Numbered from the stretch's first letter, positions 23,885-34,292 are shown. The stretch: DNA of 64,000 bases from Lachnospiraceae bacterium (GCA_030523345.1 JAUNIR010000001.1:1-64000), one strand, 5' to 3'. Program-made: numbers and translations. The notes: a model not told the origin generated them from the sequence alone.

Positions 23885-26191
23885 ATGAGTACAAATCAGG
23901 TATTAACAGATGTTATGAACAGTCAGATGGAAGAGAGACTTGAAGGTCTTACACAGAAAATGTTTGGAAAGTCATTAAAGAATTGTAACAACTCAGAAGT
24001 ATACAATGCAGTTCTTCAGATGACAAAGGACATGATTGACAAGGTTGATGAAATTACAGGAGATAAGAAGGTATACTATATTTCAGCTGAGTTCCTTATT
24101 GGTAAGCTTTTATCTAATAATCTTATTAATTTAGGTATATATGATAGACTTGCTGAAGTATTGGATAAGAACGGTTTCTGTCTTGCAGATATTGAGGATG
24201 TAGAGCCAGAACCTTCACTTGGTAATGGTGGTCTTGGAAGACTCGCTGCATGTTTCCTTGATTCAATTGCATCCCTTGGCCTTCCAGGTGATGGTATTGG
24301 TCTTAATTATCATTTTGGATTATTTAAGCAGGTATTTGAGGATAAAATTCAGTGTGCTGAAAAGAATGATTGGATTGAGGATAACTCTTGGCTTCGTAAG
24401 ACAGATGTATCTTTTGATGTATGTTTCGGAGATAAAAAGGTTAAGTCACGTCTTTATGATATAGATGTAGTGGGTTACCAGAATGGTGTAAATAAGTTGC
24501 ACCTTTTTGATATTGAAACATTAGATGAGTCACTTGTAAAAAAAGGTATCGATTTTGACAAGGAAGATATTGAAAAGAACTTAACACTTTTCCTTTATCC
24601 AGATGATTCTGATGAGGCTGGAAATCTTCTAAGAATTTACCAGCAGTATTTCATGGTGTCTAACGGCGCACAGCTTATATTAAAGGATCTCAAGGAAAGA
24701 CACGTTGACCTTAAGGAAATGTATAAGCATGCTGTGATTCAGATAAATGATACACATCCTACAATGGTTATTCCAGAGCTTATTAGAATTCTTACAGAAG
24801 AAAAGGCCATGAGCATGGATGAGGCTATTAACATTGTTACAAAGACATGTGCATATACGAACCATACAATTCTTGCAGAGGCTCTTGAAAAGTGGCCACT
24901 TAAGTATCTTGAGAAGGTTGTTCCACAGCTTGTTCCAATCATTAAGGAACTTGATAAGAGAGTTCGTGCCAAGTACAAAGATCCTAAGGTTCAGATTATT
25001 GACGAGGATGATAGAGTTCATATGGCTCATATAGATATCCATTATGGAATTTCAGTAAATGGTGTTGCAGCACTACACACAGAAATTCTTAAGGAATCAG
25101 AGCTTAAGCATTTTTATGATATTTATCCTGAGAAGTTTAATAATAAGACCAATGGTATTACATTCCGTAGATGGCTTATGTCATGTAACCCTGAACTTGC
25201 AGATTTTATCACCACACTTATTGGGGATAGTTGGAAGAAGAATGCAGATAAGTTAGAGGAACTTCTCGACTATGTTGATGATGAAGTGGCAATTGCAGGT
25301 ATTGACGATATTAAAAAAGATAAGAAGGCTCAGCTTGCTGCTTACATTAAGGATAAAGAGGGAGTTGACATTGATGAAAACTCAATCTTTGATATTCAGA
25401 TAAAGAGACTTCATGAGTATAAGCGTCAGCAGATGAATGCGCTCTATATAATTCATAAGTATCTTGAAATTAAGGCAGGAAAGAAACCACAGCGTCCACT
25501 TACATTTATCTTTGGAGCAAAGGCAGCGCCTGCATATATAATTGCACAGGATATCATTCATTTACTTCTTTGTCTTCAGGAAATTGTTGCAAACGATAAG
25601 GATGTAGCTCCTTATATGAAGGTTGTAATGGTAGAAAACTATAATGTTTCCTATGCTGAAAGACTTATCCCAGCATGTGATATTTCAGAACAGATATCAC
25701 TTGCATCTAAGGAAGCATCAGGTACTGGAAATATGAAGTTCATGCTTAATGGTGCAGTTACTCTTGGAACAATGGATGGTGCTAATGTTGAAATTCATGA
25801 TCTTGTAGGAGATGAAAACATCTATACATTTGGTAAGGATTCAGACACAGTAATTAAGCACTACGAGAAAGCAGACTATGTTTCTAAGGATTATTATGAG
25901 AAATCAAAAGTCATTAAGGAAGCAGTTGACTTTATAATTTCTAAGCAGTGCCTTGCAGTTGGACATAAAGAGAACTTAGAACGTCTTTATAAGGAACTTA
26001 TTAACAAAGACTGGTTTATGACACTTCTTGATTTAGAAGAGTACATAGAGGTTAAGGATAAGGCATTTGCTGAGTACGAAGACAGAACTGCATGGGGTAA
26101 AAAGATGCTTGTGAATATTGCTAAAGCAGGCTTCTTCTCATCAGATAGAACAATAGCTCAGTACAACGAAGATATATGGCACCTGTCTTAG
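23885..26191 (+). CDS. glgP: Glycogen/maltodextrin phosphorylase
   Basis: 768 residues, family GT35. Recognisable segments are [17 protein letters not shown] and [16 protein letters not shown] near the N-terminus, and the pyridoxal-phosphate motif [14 protein letters not shown], with the cofactor Lys at residue 618. The enzyme releases glucose-1-phosphate from alpha-1,4-glucans in the cytoplasm. It is about 45 residues shorter than E. coli GlgP. GAGGAG precedes ATG. The gene stands alone. A hairpin (CTTAGGGC gaa GCCCTAAG) covers the stop codon, and the 47-bp repeats follow. Confidence 0.95.
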   Translation: MSTNQVLTDVMNSQMEERLEGLTQKMFGKSLKNCNNSEVYNAVLQMTKDMIDKVDEITGDKKVYYISAEFLIGKLLSNNLINLGIYDRLAEVLDKNGFCLADIEDVEPEPSLGNGGLGRLAACFLDSIASLGLPGDGIGLNYHFGLFKQVFEDKIQCAEKNDWIEDNSWLRKTDVSFDVCFGDKKVKSRLYDIDVVGYQNGVNKLHLFDIETLDESLVKKGIDFDKEDIEKNLTLFLYPDDSDEAGNLLRIYQQYFMVSNGAQLILKDLKERHVDLKEMYKHAVIQINDTHPTMVIPELIRILTEEKAMSMDEAINIVTKTCAYTNHTILAEALEKWPLKYLEKVVPQLVPIIKELDKRVRAKYKDPKVQIIDEDDRVHMAHIDIHYGISVNGVAALHTEILKESELKHFYDIYPEKFNNKTNGITFRRWLMSCNPELADFITTLIGDSWKKNADKLEELLDYVDDEVAIAGIDDIKKDKKAQLAAYIKDKEGVDIDENSIFDIQIKRLHEYKRQQMNALYIIHKYLEIKAGKKPQRPLTFIFGAKAAPAYIIAQDIIHLLLCLQEIVANDKDVAPYMKVVMVENYNVSYAERLIPACDISEQISLASKEASGTGNMKFMLNGAVTLGTMDGANVEIHDLVGDENIYTFGKDSDTVIKHYEKADYVSKDYYEKSKVIKEAVDFIISKQCLAVGHKENLERLYKELINKDWFMTLLDLEEYIEVKDKAFAEYEDRTAWGKKMLVNIAKAGFFSSDRTIAQYNEDIWHLS

Positions 26192-26205
26192 GGCGAAGCC
26201 CTAAG
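26187..26205 (+). other. Hairpin covering the glgP stop codon
   Basis: CTTAGGGC-gaa-GCCCTAAG, a perfect 8-bp stem. It has the same GAA loop as the hairpins in the adjacent repeats. Confidence 0.55.
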
Positions 26206-26245
26206 ACGTGAGAAAACACGAAGTGTTTTCGAACAAGGTGAATAT
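26199..26245 (+). repeat. 47-bp hairpin repeat, copy 1
   Basis: Begins CCCTAAGACGTGAG and contains the perfect hairpin GAAAACAC-gaa-GTGTTTTC. It is identical over 47 bases to copy 2, which starts 71 bases later. Confidence 0.9.
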
Positions 26246-26269
26246 TGTTGTATTTTTAAGTGCGAGTAT

Positions 26270-26316
26270 CCCTAAGACGTGAGAAAACACGAAGTGTTTT
26301 CGAACAAGGTGAATAT
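26270..26316 (+). repeat. 47-bp hairpin repeat, copy 2
   Basis: Identical to copy 1, with a 24-bp unrelated spacer between. It carries no ORF and no target-site duplication I can recognise. Confidence 0.9.
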
Positions 26317-26332
26317 AACTTAAAAAGATGAG

Positions 26333-26361
26333 GACAGCGTCGAAAAGACGCTGTCTTTTTT
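26333..26361 (+). terminator. Intrinsic terminator downstream of glgP
   Basis: GACAGCGTC-gaaaa-GACGCTGTC followed by six T, 17 bases after repeat copy 2. Confidence 0.92.
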
Positions 26362-26390
26362 ATTATAAAACGTGATATAATCAATGTAGT

Positions 26391-28295
26391 ATGTTATACA
26401 ATTATTATTTTGAAGTTGCAGCATTAATATCGGGTTTGTTTTTGTTATGCGTTTATGCCATAAGAAGGACTTTGCGTACCAGGTCTAATATTCTATTGTT
26501 AATACTTTTAGCAGTAGATTGTCTTGGTAGCCTTACGGATATAATAAGCTGCTTTTGTATATCATTTCCAGACAGGCATTCAGAGGCATTTAATATATTT
26601 ATGTGTCTGTCATATTTATTCCTATACAATTTAATGGGAATTTTGTTCCTTGTTTATATTGATTCAAAAACTAAAATAAAGGCATTGTATACACCAATGC
26701 GTATTTATTTCCTCCTGATTACAGCTTTTGAATTTGTGCTTATTTTTACGTCACAGTGGACACGTCTCGTGGCTTATTTTGACGAGAATGATGTATATTG
26801 CCATGGACCACTTATGGGGCTTCTATATTTTCTTGCGGCAATGCATCTTATTATCTCAGTCATTCTTTTTATTATCAAAAGAAGAAGATTTAACAAATAT
26901 CAGGTTATGGCAATTGTTGCATTTATAATTGTTGTATTCCTTGGGGTATATATACAGCTTATACAGCCAGAATTGTTAGTTGGACAATTCGGAAATACAT
27001 TAGTTCTTTTCTTTATTTATACATCGTTGGAAAATCCGGTTTATTATACATACAGAGCTACGACATGTTTTAATAGAGCAGCATTTCGCGAAATTATTAA
27101 GATGAAGCGTAGAGAAAAAGAAAAGATAAACCTATTTATATTTAAAATAAAGGATTATGATGTTTTTCGCGAAAGTCTTAGCAACAAGGAACAGATGAGA
27201 CTTTCTAGTATAATCGCAGAGTATATATCGAGCCTATATAGGTACAATGCGTTTTGTATCGAAGATGATAAATTTGCTATTCAGATTAAAGACGCTAAGG
27301 CGGCAGAAGATATAAGACTAAAACTTGATAAATTCCTGGCAAGAAGCCTTATTCTTATCGAATCAAGAGTGGATGTTATTGTGAATTCACTTGTAATAAT
27401 GGACATTGATTTGTCTGATAAGGCAGACATTATTGAAAATGGCATTATATATGCTCTTGATCATAATCTGTCAGAAAATAAACAGTTCGATTTTTTAGAG
27501 GTAGTTGATAAGCTGAAACGACGTAGAGATATATCAAACATCGTTAGAAACGCTGTTGAAAAGGATCTATTTGATGTTTATTATCAGCCTATAAGAAGTG
27601 TAGAAACAGGAAAATTTAAGAGCTGTGAAGCGTTGATAAGATTAATAGATACGGAATATGGATTTATTAGTCCTGAAGAGTTTATTCCTATCGCCGAAAG
27701 TGAAGGACTTATTGTTAAAATCGGTGAAATAGTATTCAAAAAAGTATGTAAATTTATGAATGAATATATGCTCACATCGAAATTTGGAGTTGAGTATGTT
27801 GAGATTAATTTATCACCGATACAATTAGTTGAAAAAGACATTGTTGAGAAATTTAAAGAAATAATGAATACATACAATGTCTCCCCAAATTGGATTAATT
27901 TGGAAATTACAGAAACAGCTAATCAAAGTAATGAGGATGTCATGATTAGCAATATTGCAGAGTTTCATAAGCTTGGAATGTCATTCTCTCTTGACGATTA
28001 TGGTTCGGGATTTGCATCTGCAGACTATCTGTTTAGATACCCAGTTGAAATAGTAAAGATTGATAAGAGTATTTTGTGGCAGGCAATGGATGATGTTAAT
28101 GCTGGAATCGTTCTTATTGGCACTTTAAGTCTTCTTAAATCTCTTGGAAAAGAGATAGTAGTAGAAGGTGTTGAGACTGAAGAAATGGTGTCACTGCTTC
28201 AGGATAATGGTGTTGATTTCTTACAAGGATATTATTATTCAAAGCCACTTAGACCATACGAATACATAGATTTTTTAAGAAATAATAATTTATAA
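26391..28295 (+). CDS. Membrane EAL-domain cyclic-di-GMP phosphodiesterase
   Basis: 634 residues. About seven N-terminal membrane helices (to roughly residue 210) form a sensor-like module. A degenerate GGDEF domain follows, in which the signature is reduced to IEDDKF. The EAL domain has E413-A-L and the conserved NLSP, EITET, DDYGSG, KIDKS, VEGVE and LQGYYYSKPL motifs. All expected metal and catalytic residues are present, so it should hydrolyse c-di-GMP. The degenerate GGDEF may bind GTP as a regulator, as known for some homologues. The gene is followed 44 bases later by a DUF3048 lipoprotein gene. Confidence 0.9.
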   Translation: MLYNYYFEVAALISGLFLLCVYAIRRTLRTRSNILLLILLAVDCLGSLTDIISCFCISFPDRHSEAFNIFMCLSYLFLYNLMGILFLVYIDSKTKIKALYTPMRIYFLLITAFEFVLIFTSQWTRLVAYFDENDVYCHGPLMGLLYFLAAMHLIISVILFIIKRRRFNKYQVMAIVAFIIVVFLGVYIQLIQPELLVGQFGNTLVLFFIYTSLENPVYYTYRATTCFNRAAFREIIKMKRREKEKINLFIFKIKDYDVFRESLSNKEQMRLSSIIAEYISSLYRYNAFCIEDDKFAIQIKDAKAAEDIRLKLDKFLARSLILIESRVDVIVNSLVIMDIDLSDKADIIENGIIYALDHNLSENKQFDFLEVVDKLKRRRDISNIVRNAVEKDLFDVYYQPIRSVETGKFKSCEALIRLIDTEYGFISPEEFIPIAESEGLIVKIGEIVFKKVCKFMNEYMLTSKFGVEYVEINLSPIQLVEKDIVEKFKEIMNTYNVSPNWINLEITETANQSNEDVMISNIAEFHKLGMSFSLDDYGSGFASADYLFRYPVEIVKIDKSILWQAMDDVNAGIVLIGTLSLLKSLGKEIVVEGVETEEMVSLLQDNGVDFLQGYYYSKPLRPYEYIDFLRNNNL

Positions 28296-28339
28296 GAGTT
28301 AATAATTCTTACAGGAAAAGTTAGTGTTATAGGATAAGT

Positions 28340-29485
28340 ATGAAAGATAAAAAGATAATGCTTATAGTTGTGGGATTAATTATCCTATCATTATCAGCAT
28401 GTGGAAAGAAAGACAATACACAAATAACAGGTAATGTTAATAGTCAAGCTCTACCAGAAATAAAGGTTGAGACTACTGTACCAGAGACTACAGTTGAAAA
28501 CCAGGAAAGTGAAGAGGCTGCTATAGAAGACGAACCAGAAGAGGTTAGAGAAGGATTTTATAGATCTGAACTTACTAATGAGTGGACGGATGAGCAGATT
28601 ATAGATCAGAGACCGATAGCTGTTATGATTGATAATGAGATCAAGGCACTTCCACATTATGGCACCTCAAGAGCAGATATCGTATATGAGATGATGAACT
28701 CTACATTAAATGATAGAGTCACAAGATTTATGTGTATTTTTAAGGATTATAATTCTTTGTCTCAAATAGGTTCTATTAGAAGCGTGCGTACTACTAATTT
28801 GCAGATATCACCAGAATATAATTCTATAGTAATTCATGATGGAGGTCCTCTTTACATTAATGCATATTTTGAAGCTCCATACGTTGAACACTTAAGTGGT
28901 GGTTTCTCAAGAATTAAGAATGGTAAGCCAACTGAATTTACGGAATATATAACAGAAGGACAGGTTATAGATCGATGCAAAAAAGAAGGCATTGATCTTG
29001 AATATAATGAATACTATCAAGGCTCCCATTGGCAGTTTGCAAAGCCTAATCACCAAACAGATCTTGGTGAGAGAAGTGATAGTATAGAGGGAAAAAAGGT
29101 GGAACTCCCATATAAACATAATCATCCTATGCTAGAGTATATGGAAGATACAGGCCTTTATAGATATTCAGAGTATGGACAGGAGTATGTAGATGCTCTT
29201 ACAAATGAGCATATGGAATTTAAAAACGTTATCATTCAAGAGAGTAAATTTACACAGTTTGATGAACACGGTTATATGAACTTCTGGATTCATGATAATG
29301 AAAGCATGCATGGCTATTATCTGACAGGTGGTAAGGCAATTCCTATAACATGGGCTAAGGATAAGTATGACATGTTCCCTACTCAGTTTTATGTGTCGGA
29401 AGGCACAATGGTCCAGATGAATATTGGAAGAACATATATATGTATAGTTCCTGATGATGTCTGGAATGATCTTGTTATTGAATAA
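28340..29485 (+). CDS. DUF3048 (YerB-type) lipoprotein, paralog 1
   Basis: 381 residues. The lipobox is LSLSAC (Cys21), followed by a Thr/Glu-rich linker to about 70. The DUF3048 domain begins DQRPIAVMIDNEIKALPHYG, then SRADIVYEMMNSTLNDRVTRFM and GSIRSVR. The protein is expected on the outer face of the membrane. The family function is not established. A paralog at 58682 has the same layout. The converging gene ends 8 bases after the stop, and no terminator is seen. Confidence 0.88.
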   Translation: MKDKKIMLIVVGLIILSLSACGKKDNTQITGNVNSQALPEIKVETTVPETTVENQESEEAAIEDEPEEVREGFYRSELTNEWTDEQIIDQRPIAVMIDNEIKALPHYGTSRADIVYEMMNSTLNDRVTRFMCIFKDYNSLSQIGSIRSVRTTNLQISPEYNSIVIHDGGPLYINAYFEAPYVEHLSGGFSRIKNGKPTEFTEYITEGQVIDRCKKEGIDLEYNEYYQGSHWQFAKPNHQTDLGERSDSIEGKKVELPYKHNHPMLEYMEDTGLYRYSEYGQEYVDALTNEHMEFKNVIIQESKFTQFDEHGYMNFWIHDNESMHGYYLTGGKAIPITWAKDKYDMFPTQFYVSEGTMVQMNIGRTYICIVPDDVWNDLVIE

Positions 29486-29493
29486 TGAAAACG

Positions 29494-30273
29494 TCAAAAT
29501 TCAATTTTGTACTTCTGTATACGTAGAGGCATAAGATTTTGCTGGAGTTTTAAATTCTTACGTTCTTTTATAGCAATGGTATGTGTGAATACATTGAACA
29601 GTTCATCATAAAATGAATCATTTTTGCTATAAGCTGTTTCTTCTGCAGGGTCTATACCGTTTCCGATAACAATCACGCATTTTTTTCCTTTTTCGTGTAC
29701 GAGATATTTATCTCTAATGTCGTCATAAATCATAAAGTTTTCGTTTGGAAATCTGTTCTCAAAATGGGTTGCTAAAAACATAATAATATCGCATGTTGGC
29801 CCGATTCTTGAAAAGAGTACGCCGTTATTTAGTTCATGAAATTGAAGGAATTCGCGCCAAGATGCAAATTCGTTTTTTGCTTTTCTACTTAGTTCCAGCA
29901 CATAAGAAACATTAGCGTCTGTCCACATATTAATAAGTCTAAAACCTGCTTTGGTTTTAAAGCCTGTGACAATGCTTTTATATATGGCAGTTGCTTTATT
30001 GTTAGCATCGCAAGAGGCAGCATAGAGGAACGACTCATATGCTTCAAAACCAAATCTTTCACAGACTGTGCGTGTTACCTTTAGTGCCTTATCCTTATCC
30101 GTAATGACATCGATATATTCGCTGAATAATTCAAAATTACCTATTTCACCTGTTATAATCTTACAACTATCATGTGTAGTTTTGTGCTCACTTACATGTG
30201 TATATATATCGTATATTGCTGTGAAAATGCCTTCAATATTGTCACTACACACATAGATTCTATTTGTGTTCAT
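29494..30273 (-). CDS. TIGR03915-type putative DNA metabolism protein (partner of radical-SAM protein)
   Basis: 259 residues with no signal peptide or membrane segment. The sequence has the features I associate with the TIGR03915/DUF4130 family: an N-terminal DGSFEGIFTAIYD-like segment (here SDNIEGIFTAIYDIY), a central RKAKNEFASWREFLQFHEL, and a C-terminal NLKLQQNLMPLRIQKY. In Proteobacteria this domain is often fused to the UdgX uracil-DNA-binding domain and encoded beside the TIGR03916 radical-SAM protein; here it follows that protein by 14 bases. The biochemical role is unknown, but DNA repair or modification is suspected. Confidence 0.78.
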   Translation of the reverse strand: MNTNRIYVCSDNIEGIFTAIYDIYTHVSEHKTTHDSCKIITGEIGNFELFSEYIDVITDKDKALKVTRTVCERFGFEAYESFLYAASCDANNKATAIYKSIVTGFKTKAGFRLINMWTDANVSYVLELSRKAKNEFASWREFLQFHELNNGVLFSRIGPTCDIIMFLATHFENRFPNENFMIYDDIRDKYLVHEKGKKCVIVIGNGIDPAEETAYSKNDSFYDELFNVFTHTIAIKERKNLKLQQNLMPLRIQKYKIEF

Positions 30274-30287
30274 TTTGTTCTCCTTAA

Positions 30288-31733
30288 TTATGCGGTTATA
30301 ACCCTATTGGATTCAGGGATAATTTCTGGGTTTGTTTCAAATAAAGACAACTGTTTATAGATAGAGCCATCCCTACACATTCCCTCGGGTAACCGTTCGT
30401 TTATATTCAACAGATTTTTGAGTATATATTCTTCATCTATTTTTGTTGGATACATCATTTTGCCATTGCAAGTGATGAAATAAAGCGCTCGTTTAAGAAC
30501 TACTCCCATTTTTTTTAAGGAATCAAAATTAATAGGTGCGAGTCTCCTGGCCATAAGTATTTTTCTAACAGATCTAGGACCAATGCCAGGAACTCTTAGG
30601 AGAGTATTCTTGTCTGCTGTATTAATCTCAACAGGGAACATGTCAAGGTTATTAATTGCCCAGTTGGCTTTGGGGTCTAGCATAGTATTAAAGTAAGGCT
30701 TTTCTTCAGATAGTATTTCGTTTGCTTTAAACTCATAAAATCGCATAAGAAAATCAGCCTGATACAAACGGTGTTCCCTAAGAAGTGTAAGATTTCTAAT
30801 GTCTGATTCCGGCGTATGATTAGTTAAAGTGTTTATACTACCTGAATTGCAAGAATCGCTAACTAGATATTTGTCTACAGCACCTGGTAAAGCAGGGTCA
30901 TTATTGACATTTACAAATCCAGAATAGAAAACGCGCTTTAGATTGAAATTCTCATACAACTTTGCCGCAACATTAACTATCTGGTAGTCAGTTTCATTGG
31001 TGGCACCAATTATCATCTGGGAACTCTGACCTGCAGGAACAAAAGATGGTGCAGATTTGTAATGAACAATTTCGTTCTTTGATGCGCTGATTCCATTTTG
31101 AATAAGACGCATAGGCTTTAGTATTGTTGAACGAGTCTTATTAGGACACAATTTCTTAAGACCATCGCCAGTAGGGAATTCCAAGTTAATGCTCATCCTG
31201 TCGGCAATAAGCCCCACTTTATGTATGATATCTTCTGATGTACCAGGTATAGCTTTAACATGGATATATCCTTGGAATCTGTATTTGGTTCTAAGCATAT
31301 TAATGGCTGTATAAATAAGTTCCATTGTATAATCTGGAGAATTTATAATACCAGAGCTCAAAAACAGTCCCTCAATAAGATTACGTCTATAGAATTCTAT
31401 TGTTAGTTCACACAATTCTTCAGGTGTGAAACTAGTTCTTTTAACGTCGTTAGAACATCTGTTAACGCAATACTTACAATCGTATATACATTCATTTGTG
31501 AATAACACTTTAAGAAGAGATATGCATCTGCCATCAGAAGCAAAAGAGTGGCATAATCCGCAAGCTAAAGAGTTACCAATGCCAGTTCCGTCTCCCTGTC
31601 TTGCGACACCACTAGATGTGCAGGCAACATCGTATTTGGCTGCGTCAGTGAGAATTTTTAGCTTGTCGAAAATTGATAAATTATCCTTAATTATTGTGTC
31701 TGGTGCACAAAAACCTTCTGTTAATATATTCAT
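30288..31733 (-). CDS. TIGR03916-type radical SAM protein with helix-hairpin-helix domain
   Basis: About 481 residues from the preferred start 31733, where AGGGG lies six bases upstream; an upstream ATG at 31826 would give 512. C82-x3-C86-x2-C89 binds the radical [4Fe-4S] cluster. Additional cysteines occur nearby (58, 61, 70, 93). The C-terminal region has a helix-hairpin-helix, VEINTADKNTLLRVPGIGPRSVRKIL, a non-specific DNA-binding element seen in repair proteins. The combination predicts an S-adenosylmethionine radical enzyme acting on DNA. It is divergent from the helicase-nuclease gene. Confidence 0.85.
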   Translation of the reverse strand: MNILTEGFCAPDTIIKDNLSIFDKLKILTDAAKYDVACTSSGVARQGDGTGIGNSLACGLCHSFASDGRCISLLKVLFTNECIYDCKYCVNRCSNDVKRTSFTPEELCELTIEFYRRNLIEGLFLSSGIINSPDYTMELIYTAINMLRTKYRFQGYIHVKAIPGTSEDIIHKVGLIADRMSINLEFPTGDGLKKLCPNKTRSTILKPMRLIQNGISASKNEIVHYKSAPSFVPAGQSSQMIIGATNETDYQIVNVAAKLYENFNLKRVFYSGFVNVNNDPALPGAVDKYLVSDSCNSGSINTLTNHTPESDIRNLTLLREHRLYQADFLMRFYEFKANEILSEEKPYFNTMLDPKANWAINNLDMFPVEINTADKNTLLRVPGIGPRSVRKILMARRLAPINFDSLKKMGVVLKRALYFITCNGKMMYPTKIDEEYILKNLLNINERLPEGMCRDGSIYKQLSLFETNPEIIPESNRVITA

Positions 31734-31826
31734 AAATATCCCCTTAGATTTATTGCTTTTAGGACTCCCGTGTGATAATATGAATATACCAAACATACGT
31801 TCTAACGTCAATAGAAAATCGAACAA

Positions 31827-34277
31827 ATGTACGAAGAAATAATTAAGCCAGTTATTACCGTTTCTGTGAGGAATTTTGTAGAATTTCTACTTAGAAGTGG
31901 TAATATAGACAATCGAATAAAGAAAGCCACTTCAGATGTGCAGACAATGCAGGAGGGCGCTAGAATTCATCGATTAATACAGCATAAGATGGGGATTGAA
32001 TACCATCCTGAAGTTATGGTGTCTTATATAAGCTCTTTTGATAGATTTGATTTAAAAGTTGAAGGGAGAGCTGATGGAATTATAGAAGGTAATCCCCTTA
32101 CTATAGATGAGATTAAGACTACACATAAGGATATGATTAAGCTTACAGAACCTGATCCAGTCCACCTTGCTCAGGCTAAGTGCTATGCATATTTTGTGCT
32201 TAAAGAATTGGATAATAAAGCAGATAAAGGCATTGTTACAGGCCAGGAAATTGTAGTTGAGGGGGATAGGGCTTTATCTGAAATATGTGTGCGCATGACA
32301 TATTGTAATGCGGATACGCTTCAGTGTAAGTATTTTCATGAGACATATACATTTGGTGAGCTGGAGAGTTTTTATACAGAATTAGTTCTTCAGTACAAAA
32401 AGTGGGCAGATTTCGAAATTACATGGCCTGTAGAGAGAAACGAGTCAATAAATAATCTGACATTTCCTTTTGAATACAGAAAGGGACAGAAAGAGCTAGT
32501 TGGTCAGATTTACCACACAATAAGTGAGAATAACCGATTGTTTGTTGAAGCACCAACGGGTACCGGTAAGACTATATCGACACTTTATCCATCCATCAAA
32601 GCTTTGGCAGAAGGTAAGGGCAGGCGTATTTTTTATCTAACAGCTAAGACTATCACCCGTACAGCAGCTTGTGAATGTGTTGATCTTCTACGTCAAAAGG
32701 CACTAAAGCTTAAGTCAGTAGTGATCACAGCGAAGGAAAAAGTTTGTATGAATACCGAGCCTACTCAGTGCAATCCGGATATGTGTCCTTATGCGAATGG
32801 TCACTTTGATAGGATAAATGAGGCTGTATATGACTTACTTGTAAATGAAGATTCTTTTACAAGGGAGAGTATTATGGAGTATGCGGCTAAGCATGTAGTA
32901 TGTCCTTTTGAACTGTCACTGGATATAAGTCTTTTTTGCGATGCGATTATATGCGACTATAATTATGTTTTTGATCCTAATGTATATTTAAAGCGGTTTT
33001 TCGCTGAGGGTATCAGAGATGATTATATTTTCCTTGTGGACGAGGCCCATAATCTTGCAGAGAGAGCAATGAATATGTACTCTGCTGAAATCAGCAAGGA
33101 GGATTTTCTTAAGATAAGAGCAATGGTCAGACCATTTGATGAAGGACTGGCAAAGGCTATGGAGAAGAGCAATAAACGGCTCCTTGAAATGAAAAAAATA
33201 TGTGAAAAGTGTAGTGTTGTGGATGATATTACGCCTTTGATTATTTCACTGCTGACTACGCTTTCTAATTGTGACAGATTCCTTGAAGATGTTGAAAATT
33301 TCCCGGATAAAGAGGAATTTTTAGACTTCTATTTTAAATTAAGACATTTCCTTAATATGTATGAGAATATGTCAGAGGAAGACTATCTCATATATAACAG
33401 GGTTAATGAGAAATCAGAATTTGTAGTAAAGCTTCTTTGCACGAATCCTGCGAGAAGTCTTAAAGCATGTCTTGATAAAGGAGTGAGCACGGTGTTCTTT
33501 TCGGCCACTTTGCTCCCAATTCAGTATTTTAAGGACATGCTTACTGGAGAAAACGACAGTGCGGTATATGCAAATTCAGTTTTTGATCCTAATAAAAGAG
33601 GGCTTTTTATTGCAAAGGATGTTAGCAGTAAATACACAAGAAGAACTGAAACTGAATATACAAATATTGCATCTTATATAAACACTGTCGTACGGGCTCA
33701 TCATGGCAACTATATTGTGTTTTTTCCGTCATATTCATTTATGCAGAGTGTACTTGAACCATTTGAGGAACTGTACATGGATTCTGATATTATGCTACTT
33801 GCACAAAATCCAAGAATGAGTGAAGAAGAAAGGGAGATTTTTTTAAATTGTTTTGCAGATGCAGTGACAGATATGAGATTTAAGAGCCTTGTTGGTTTTT
33901 GTGTAATAGGCGGTATTTTTTCTGAAGGAATAGATCTTAAGGGAGATAATCTTATTGGAAGCATTATTGTAGGCACAGGGCTTCCTATGGTTAGCGAAGA
34001 AAGAGAAATACTTAAGAATAAATATGATGAGGAAGGCTTTAATGGTTTCGACTATGCTTACAGATATCCTGGAATGAATAAGGTTCTGCAGGCGGCAGGC
34101 CGTGTAATTCGTACAGAGGAAGATTCGGGTGTAGTGGTTCTTCTTGATGAACGCTTTAACCAGATTAATTATACAAAATTATTCCCAAGAGAATGGAAGA
34201 ATATGAGGCGGGCAAGTCTTAGAACAATAGAGGGGCAAATTGAACAGTTTTGGCAAACTGTGGTATCATCTAAATAA
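31827..34277 (+). CDS. Fused RecB/Cas4-like nuclease - Rad3/DinG-type Fe-S helicase
   Basis: 816 residues. Residues 1-170 show a RecB/Cas4 nuclease pattern: G44xxxH48, G80RAD83, D94-E95-I-K97 and QAKCYAY near 146. The helicase follows, with Walker A APTGTGKT (K248), four spaced cysteines 307, 315, 320 and 359 expected to hold a [4Fe-4S] cluster, the DEAH box at 405-408, and motif VI QAAGRVIRTEEDSG near 760. XPD/DinG-type helicases unwind 5'-to-3' during repair or resolve R-loops. The start has no obvious ribosome binding site. The gene leads an operon with nfo and a GH13 gene. Confidence 0.88.
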   Translation: MYEEIIKPVITVSVRNFVEFLLRSGNIDNRIKKATSDVQTMQEGARIHRLIQHKMGIEYHPEVMVSYISSFDRFDLKVEGRADGIIEGNPLTIDEIKTTHKDMIKLTEPDPVHLAQAKCYAYFVLKELDNKADKGIVTGQEIVVEGDRALSEICVRMTYCNADTLQCKYFHETYTFGELESFYTELVLQYKKWADFEITWPVERNESINNLTFPFEYRKGQKELVGQIYHTISENNRLFVEAPTGTGKTISTLYPSIKALAEGKGRRIFYLTAKTITRTAACECVDLLRQKALKLKSVVITAKEKVCMNTEPTQCNPDMCPYANGHFDRINEAVYDLLVNEDSFTRESIMEYAAKHVVCPFELSLDISLFCDAIICDYNYVFDPNVYLKRFFAEGIRDDYIFLVDEAHNLAERAMNMYSAEISKEDFLKIRAMVRPFDEGLAKAMEKSNKRLLEMKKICEKCSVVDDITPLIISLLTTLSNCDRFLEDVENFPDKEEFLDFYFKLRHFLNMYENMSEEDYLIYNRVNEKSEFVVKLLCTNPARSLKACLDKGVSTVFFSATLLPIQYFKDMLTGENDSAVYANSVFDPNKRGLFIAKDVSSKYTRRTETEYTNIASYINTVVRAHHGNYIVFFPSYSFMQSVLEPFEELYMDSDIMLLAQNPRMSEEEREIFLNCFADAVTDMRFKSLVGFCVIGGIFSEGIDLKGDNLIGSIIVGTGLPMVSEEREILKNKYDEEGFNGFDYAYRYPGMNKVLQAAGRVIRTEEDSGVVVLLDERFNQINYTKLFPREWKNMRRASLRTIEGQIEQFWQTVVSSK

Positions 34278-34292
34278 AAAAGGAGTACTATT

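Noticed and set aside
26199..26316. CRISPR array
   Set aside because: Only two 47-bp units with internal hairpins, one 24-bp spacer, and no cas genes.
26199..26316. Insertion sequence remnant
   Set aside because: No transposase fragment, no terminal inverted repeats of an IS and no target duplication; the unit is a plain hairpin repeat.
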